8,428 nt of DNA from JBAYZQ01 sp041672385 (GTDB taxonomy: Bacteria > Spirochaetota > Spirochaetia > Sphaerochaetales > Sphaerochaetaceae), in the NCBI GenBank assembly GCA_041672385.1, contig JBAYZQ010000098.1, forward strand, positions 1 through 8,428, written 5' to 3'. The position numbers and the translations under genes were made by a program. Below the pieces are notes generated by a model. It was not told the origin of the DNA, searched no databases, and saw nothing but the letters and a program-made list of their open reading frames with translations. Shown here one piece after another: positions 7,023-8,428 of the stretch (position 1 is the stretch's first letter; every line of letters starts with the position of its first letter).

Positions 7023-7292
7023 TTAGCAGCTTCCACAGGTACAGGCCCTTTCGATGGTTATTTCATCATTTTCATAGTCAAAAATAATTGGTTCTAACAT
7101 TTCTTCGTCTTCACAAGAAACGACTATGGGTAAATCATCAAAAAATTTGATTTTACTGTTATCTTGAGTGCTACTATTAATATTTATTGATTTTCCACAG
7201 CAAGAAGTAGAGAAACTAATTTCTATACAGTTGCCTTTATTTGTTTCCATTTCTTTTTCAAGAAATATTTTAATTGATGGTGTAAATTTCAT
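7023..7292 (-). CDS. Small cysteine-rich protein of the ArsR-controlled operon
   Basis: This 89-residue, apparently cytoplasmic and acidic protein has no signal peptide or membrane helix. Seven cysteines stand out: C22, the pair C31-C32 in STSCCGKS, C60, and a C-terminal cluster C84, C86 and C89 (ACTCGSC). The spacing of a central Cys-Cys-Gly and a terminal Cys-X-Cys-Gly recalls HesB/IscA-type iron-sulfur carriers, and the length suits a short relative, but I cannot establish homology by eye. ATG 7292 has AAGGAG (7299-7304) 6 bases upstream. It starts 15 bases after the thioredoxin-like gene and ends 22 bases before the permease gene, so all three should share one message. Binding or handing over a soft metal(loid), or an Fe-S role, is inference. 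Confidence 0.85.
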   Translation of the reverse strand: MKFTPSIKIFLEKEMETNKGNCIEISFSTSCCGKSININSSTQDNSKIKFFDDLPIVVSCEDEEMLEPIIFDYENDEITIERACTCGSC

Positions 7293-7307
7293 TTAGGACT
7301 CCTTATA

Positions 7308-7610
7308 TTACCAGTTAATAATGTTTTTTATTTCTTTTACAGTTACTAATTTTCCTGTTGATACAACTTGATCATCTAGTAAAAGTGCTGGGGCTGACAT
7401 TATTCCACGATTTAACATTTGTGAAATATCGGTAATGTGTACTACATTTGCCTTTTTACCCGTTTCAGTTAATGCTTGTCTGACGTTTTGTTCGAGCTTG
7501 TTACACTTGGCACATCCGGATCCCATTACTGTGAAGGTATGTTCATTCTTTCCTTCGCTTGTTTTTGCTACTTCAGGACTTTTTTTTTGTCCAAAAAGAT
7601 TAATTTTCAT
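7308..7610 (-). CDS. Thioredoxin-like redox-active disulfide protein
   Basis: This 100-residue cytoplasmic protein has a thioredoxin-like fold of the small redox-active-disulfide-protein-2 type, often found beside UPF0718 permeases. The active site is GSGCAKC (C33 and C36), followed by a helix rich in charged residues. The cis-proline loop is MSAPAL (P74), and the C-terminal strand and helix include KLVTVKEIKNII. The first 22 residues are a polar extension before the first strand (HTFTVMG). ATG 7610 has AAGGAG (7619-7624) 8 bases upstream. It is the first gene of the operon, behind the ArsR-type operator at 7657-7678. It probably reduces a disulfide or metal(loid) thiolate for its partners; the partner is unproven. 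Confidence 0.92.
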   Translation of the reverse strand: MKINLFGQKKSPEVAKTSEGKNEHTFTVMGSGCAKCNKLEQNVRQALTETGKKANVVHITDISQMLNRGIMSAPALLLDDQVVSTGKLVTVKEIKNIINW

Positions 7611-7656
7611 AAGATTTTCTCCTTATTCTTACAATATTCATTTTATTTATTTTCTT

Positions 7657-7678
7657 CATATCAAAATAATTTGATATG
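7657..7678. promoter_or_regulatory. ArsR-type operator of the thioredoxin/permease operon
   Basis: CATATCAAA (7657-7665) and TTTGATATG (7670-7678) form a perfect 9-bp inverted repeat with a 4-base centre, lying 46 bases before the thioredoxin-like start. The core ATATCAA-N6-TTGATAT recurs, with one change, before the repressor gene at 8049-8068. On the minus strand its right arm supplies TTGATA, a -35-like hexamer, but I cannot fix a convincing -10 at normal spacing. Confidence 0.8.
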
Positions 7679-7693
7679 TTGTTTTAAAATATT

Positions 7694-7712
7694 AGGCGGC
7701 TTTATACCGCCT
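7694..7712 (-). terminator. Hairpin after the ArsR-family gene
   Basis: AGGCGG (7694-7699) and CCGCCT (7707-7712) make a GC-rich 6-bp stem with a 7-base loop, starting 5 bases after the repressor stop. The minus-strand tail (AATATTTTAAAA) is only partly U-rich, so termination may be incomplete, with some readthrough into the thioredoxin operon. Confidence 0.65.
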
Positions 7713-7717
7713 TGAGT

Positions 7718-8035
7718 TTATTTGCTTTTACATTCTCCACAAATTTCATTCTCTTTATTATCATTGGTAAATGTATCAAGTAATTCTTTGGCCCTTTCTA
7801 TTCCGGCAAGATTTAGACTGTAATGACACCATTTGCCTTCAGGCCTACATTTTACTAATTTCGATTCACATAAAATTTTACAATGATAGGAAAGTTGAGA
7901 TTGTGTAAGATTTGTCCGCTCTAATATATGACATGCGCATTTCTCACCTTTACTTAGAATGGAAAGAATTTCTAAACGCCTTTTATCAGTTAAACCTTTA
8001 AATGTGCTTACTATTTCATCTTCAATTTCTTTCAT
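7718..8035 (-). CDS. ArsR/SmtB-family metal(loid)-responsive repressor
   Basis: This 105-residue winged-helix repressor (from ATG 8035) should bind DNA as a dimer and release it when thiolates bind a metal or metalloid. The N-terminal helices (FKGLTDKRRLEILSIL, 12-27) lead to the metal-site helix KCACHILE (C33, C35), matching the position of the Cys-Val-Cys site of classic ArsR. The recognition helix is QSQLSYHCKIL (45-55), and the wing is RPEGKWCHYSL. Further cysteines are C52, C56, C63 and C70, plus a C-terminal CGEC (C99, C102). A TTG at 8101 would add 22 residues, but that extension contains the promoter and operator, so it is rejected. The ribosome site GAGGGG (8043-8048) is 7 bases from the ATG. 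It probably represses itself and the operon downstream. The effector (arsenic, antimony, cadmium or another) is unproven. Confidence 0.93.
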   Translation of the reverse strand: MKEIEDEIVSTFKGLTDKRRLEILSILSKGEKCACHILERTNLTQSQLSYHCKILCESKLVKCRPEGKWCHYSLNLAGIERAKELLDTFTNDNKENEICGECKSK

Positions 8036-8042
8036 TTCTTTT

Positions 8043-8048
8043 CCCCTC
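8043..8048 (-). promoter_or_regulatory. Ribosome site deciding the ArsR-like start
   Basis: GAGGGG on the minus strand lies 7 bases before ATG 8035. The alternative TTG at 8101 has no such site and is itself part of the -35 hexamer TTGACT. Confidence 0.75.
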
Positions 8049-8068
8049 AAATCAAAAATTCTTGATAT
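8049..8068. promoter_or_regulatory. ArsR-type operator of the repressor gene
   Basis: AAATCAA (8049-8055) and TTGATAT (8062-8068) with a 6-base centre match the operator at 7657-7678 in arm sequence (one difference) and in spacing. It lies at the predicted transcription start of the repressor gene and ends next to the ribosome site, where bound repressor would block initiation: an autoregulatory site. Confidence 0.75.
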
Positions 8069-8072
8069 GAGT

Positions 8073-8101
8073 AAATTAACACTATTCTTTTTTTTAGTCA
8101 A
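8073..8101 (-). promoter_or_regulatory. Promoter of the ArsR-family gene
   Basis: On the minus strand, TTGACT (8096-8101) and TAATTT (8073-8078) are 17 bases apart, with TG-N directly before the weak -10, an extended -10 arrangement. The predicted start is near 8066, inside the operator. Confidence 0.6.
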
Positions 8102-8159
8102 TAAAAAAAATAGTACTTTAGAAAATATATTTATGGTTTTTAAAAGTTAAGAAAATAAG

Positions 8160-8165
8160 TATAAT
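8160..8165 (+). promoter_or_regulatory. Candidate -10 element of the right-edge phosphatase gene
   Basis: A perfect TATAAT lies 38 bases before ATG 8204. The matching -35 region (around 8137-8142, TTTTTA) is poor. It diverges from the repressor promoter, with about 60 bases between the two. Confidence 0.45.
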
Positions 8166-8203
8166 ATGTAAAATGAGTTTTGGTTTTTAAATTAGGAGTG
8201 TTT

Positions 8204-8428
8204 ATGGAATCTTCTTTTGTACTTTTTAATGAAAATTTTGATTATATAATTGAAACTGTAAAAAATTGTGGTGATAAAGCTAGAGATTTGCAAACTATGG
8301 TTCATCGAAGTTATAAGAAAGATGGGACGGTATTAACTGAGGCTGATTTGTACGTTTCAGACAGGGTTGAAAAAGTTGTTAAAAAGTATTTTCCAAATTC
8401 TAATTTTATTACCGAAGAAAGCTTGGGC
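8204..8428 (+). CDS. Inositol monophosphatase-family phosphatase, N-terminal part
   Basis: Seventy-five codons are visible before the window ends, against a usual length of about 250-280 residues. The family signatures are KKDGTVLTEAD (38-48) and FITEES (68-73), whose Glu and Asp residues normally bind the catalytic Mg2+ ions. The family includes inositol monophosphatases, fructose-1,6-bisphosphatases of this fold, and 3'-phosphoadenosine 5'-phosphate phosphatases (CysQ); the part shown does not separate them. ATG 8204 has AGGAG (8194-8198) 5 bases upstream. It is divergent from the repressor gene and has no obvious tie to the thiol module, although a CysQ role in sulfur metabolism would be a loose thematic link. 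Confidence 0.88.
   Translation, partial: MESSFVLFNENFDYIIETVKNCGDKARDLQTMVHRSYKKDGTVLTEADLYVSDRVEKVVKKYFPNSNFITEESLG

Noticed and set aside
7435..7715. Two overlapping plus-strand frames of 79 codons opposite the thioredoxin-like gene
   Set aside because: They are antisense to a well-supported gene and also run across its operator. Neither has a ribosome site.
7959..8150. A 63-codon plus-strand frame opposite the repressor start
   Set aside because: It covers the repressor promoter and operator on the other strand and has no ribosome site.
1..8428. tRNA, rRNA or riboswitch
   Set aside because: I saw no cloverleaf, conserved rRNA stretch or recognisable riboswitch core. The leaders of the main transcripts appear too short (roughly 20-45 bases) to hold a riboswitch.

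Overview
This AT-rich window looks like bacterial chromosome, and I lean towards a spirochaete of the Treponema type. The main hint is the sugar-binding protein, whose signal peptide ends in an Ala-Gly-Gly-Glu-Lys-Glu-Ser stretch with no lipobox cysteine, a form common in spirochaete binding proteins. That assignment is an inference: there is no rRNA or phylogenetic marker here. Eight complete genes lie on the minus strand. Two partial plus-strand genes sit at the window ends.

Left part (1-2168): the tail of an unrecognised plus-strand gene runs into a hairpin at 132-158 that can terminate transcription from both sides. It converges there with a carbon-starvation (CstA) family transporter gene. 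cstA has its own candidate promoter, overlapped by a perfect 7-bp inverted repeat.

Middle part (2041-5316): a carbohydrate ABC importer operon of the CUT1 type, in the order binding protein, MalF-like permease, MalG-like permease. It has a good extended -10 promoter, a hairpin between the binding-protein gene and the first permease gene, and a U-tailed terminator at the end. No ATPase and no sugar-degrading enzyme is present, so the importer probably borrows an ATPase encoded elsewhere. Upstream (5317-5851) are about 535 bases with no intact gene, holding short open stretches in shifting frames that may be a decayed gene.

Right part (5852-8101): a thiol/metal-type module under an ArsR-family repressor. 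The repressor gene is followed by a hairpin, then by an operon of a small thioredoxin-like protein, an 89-residue protein with seven cysteines, and an ArsP/UPF0718 permease with a Cys-Ser-Cys motif in its membrane core. Two near-identical operators (ATATCAA-N6-TTGATAT) lie before the repressor gene and before the thioredoxin gene, so the repressor probably controls both itself and the operon. The operon ends in a long hairpin capped by a GNRA tetraloop. The cysteine-rich protein is the least understood part and the best candidate for something new.

Right edge: a plus-strand inositol-monophosphatase-family gene begins at 8204, diverges from the repressor gene and is cut by the window end.

Three of the longest possible reading frames begin at upstream TTG codons that I reject. 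The MalF-like gene starts at ATG 3944, the ArsP-like gene at ATG 7000 and the ArsR-like gene at ATG 8035, each decided by a Shine-Dalgarno site and, for the repressor, by the promoter and operator lying in the rejected extension.
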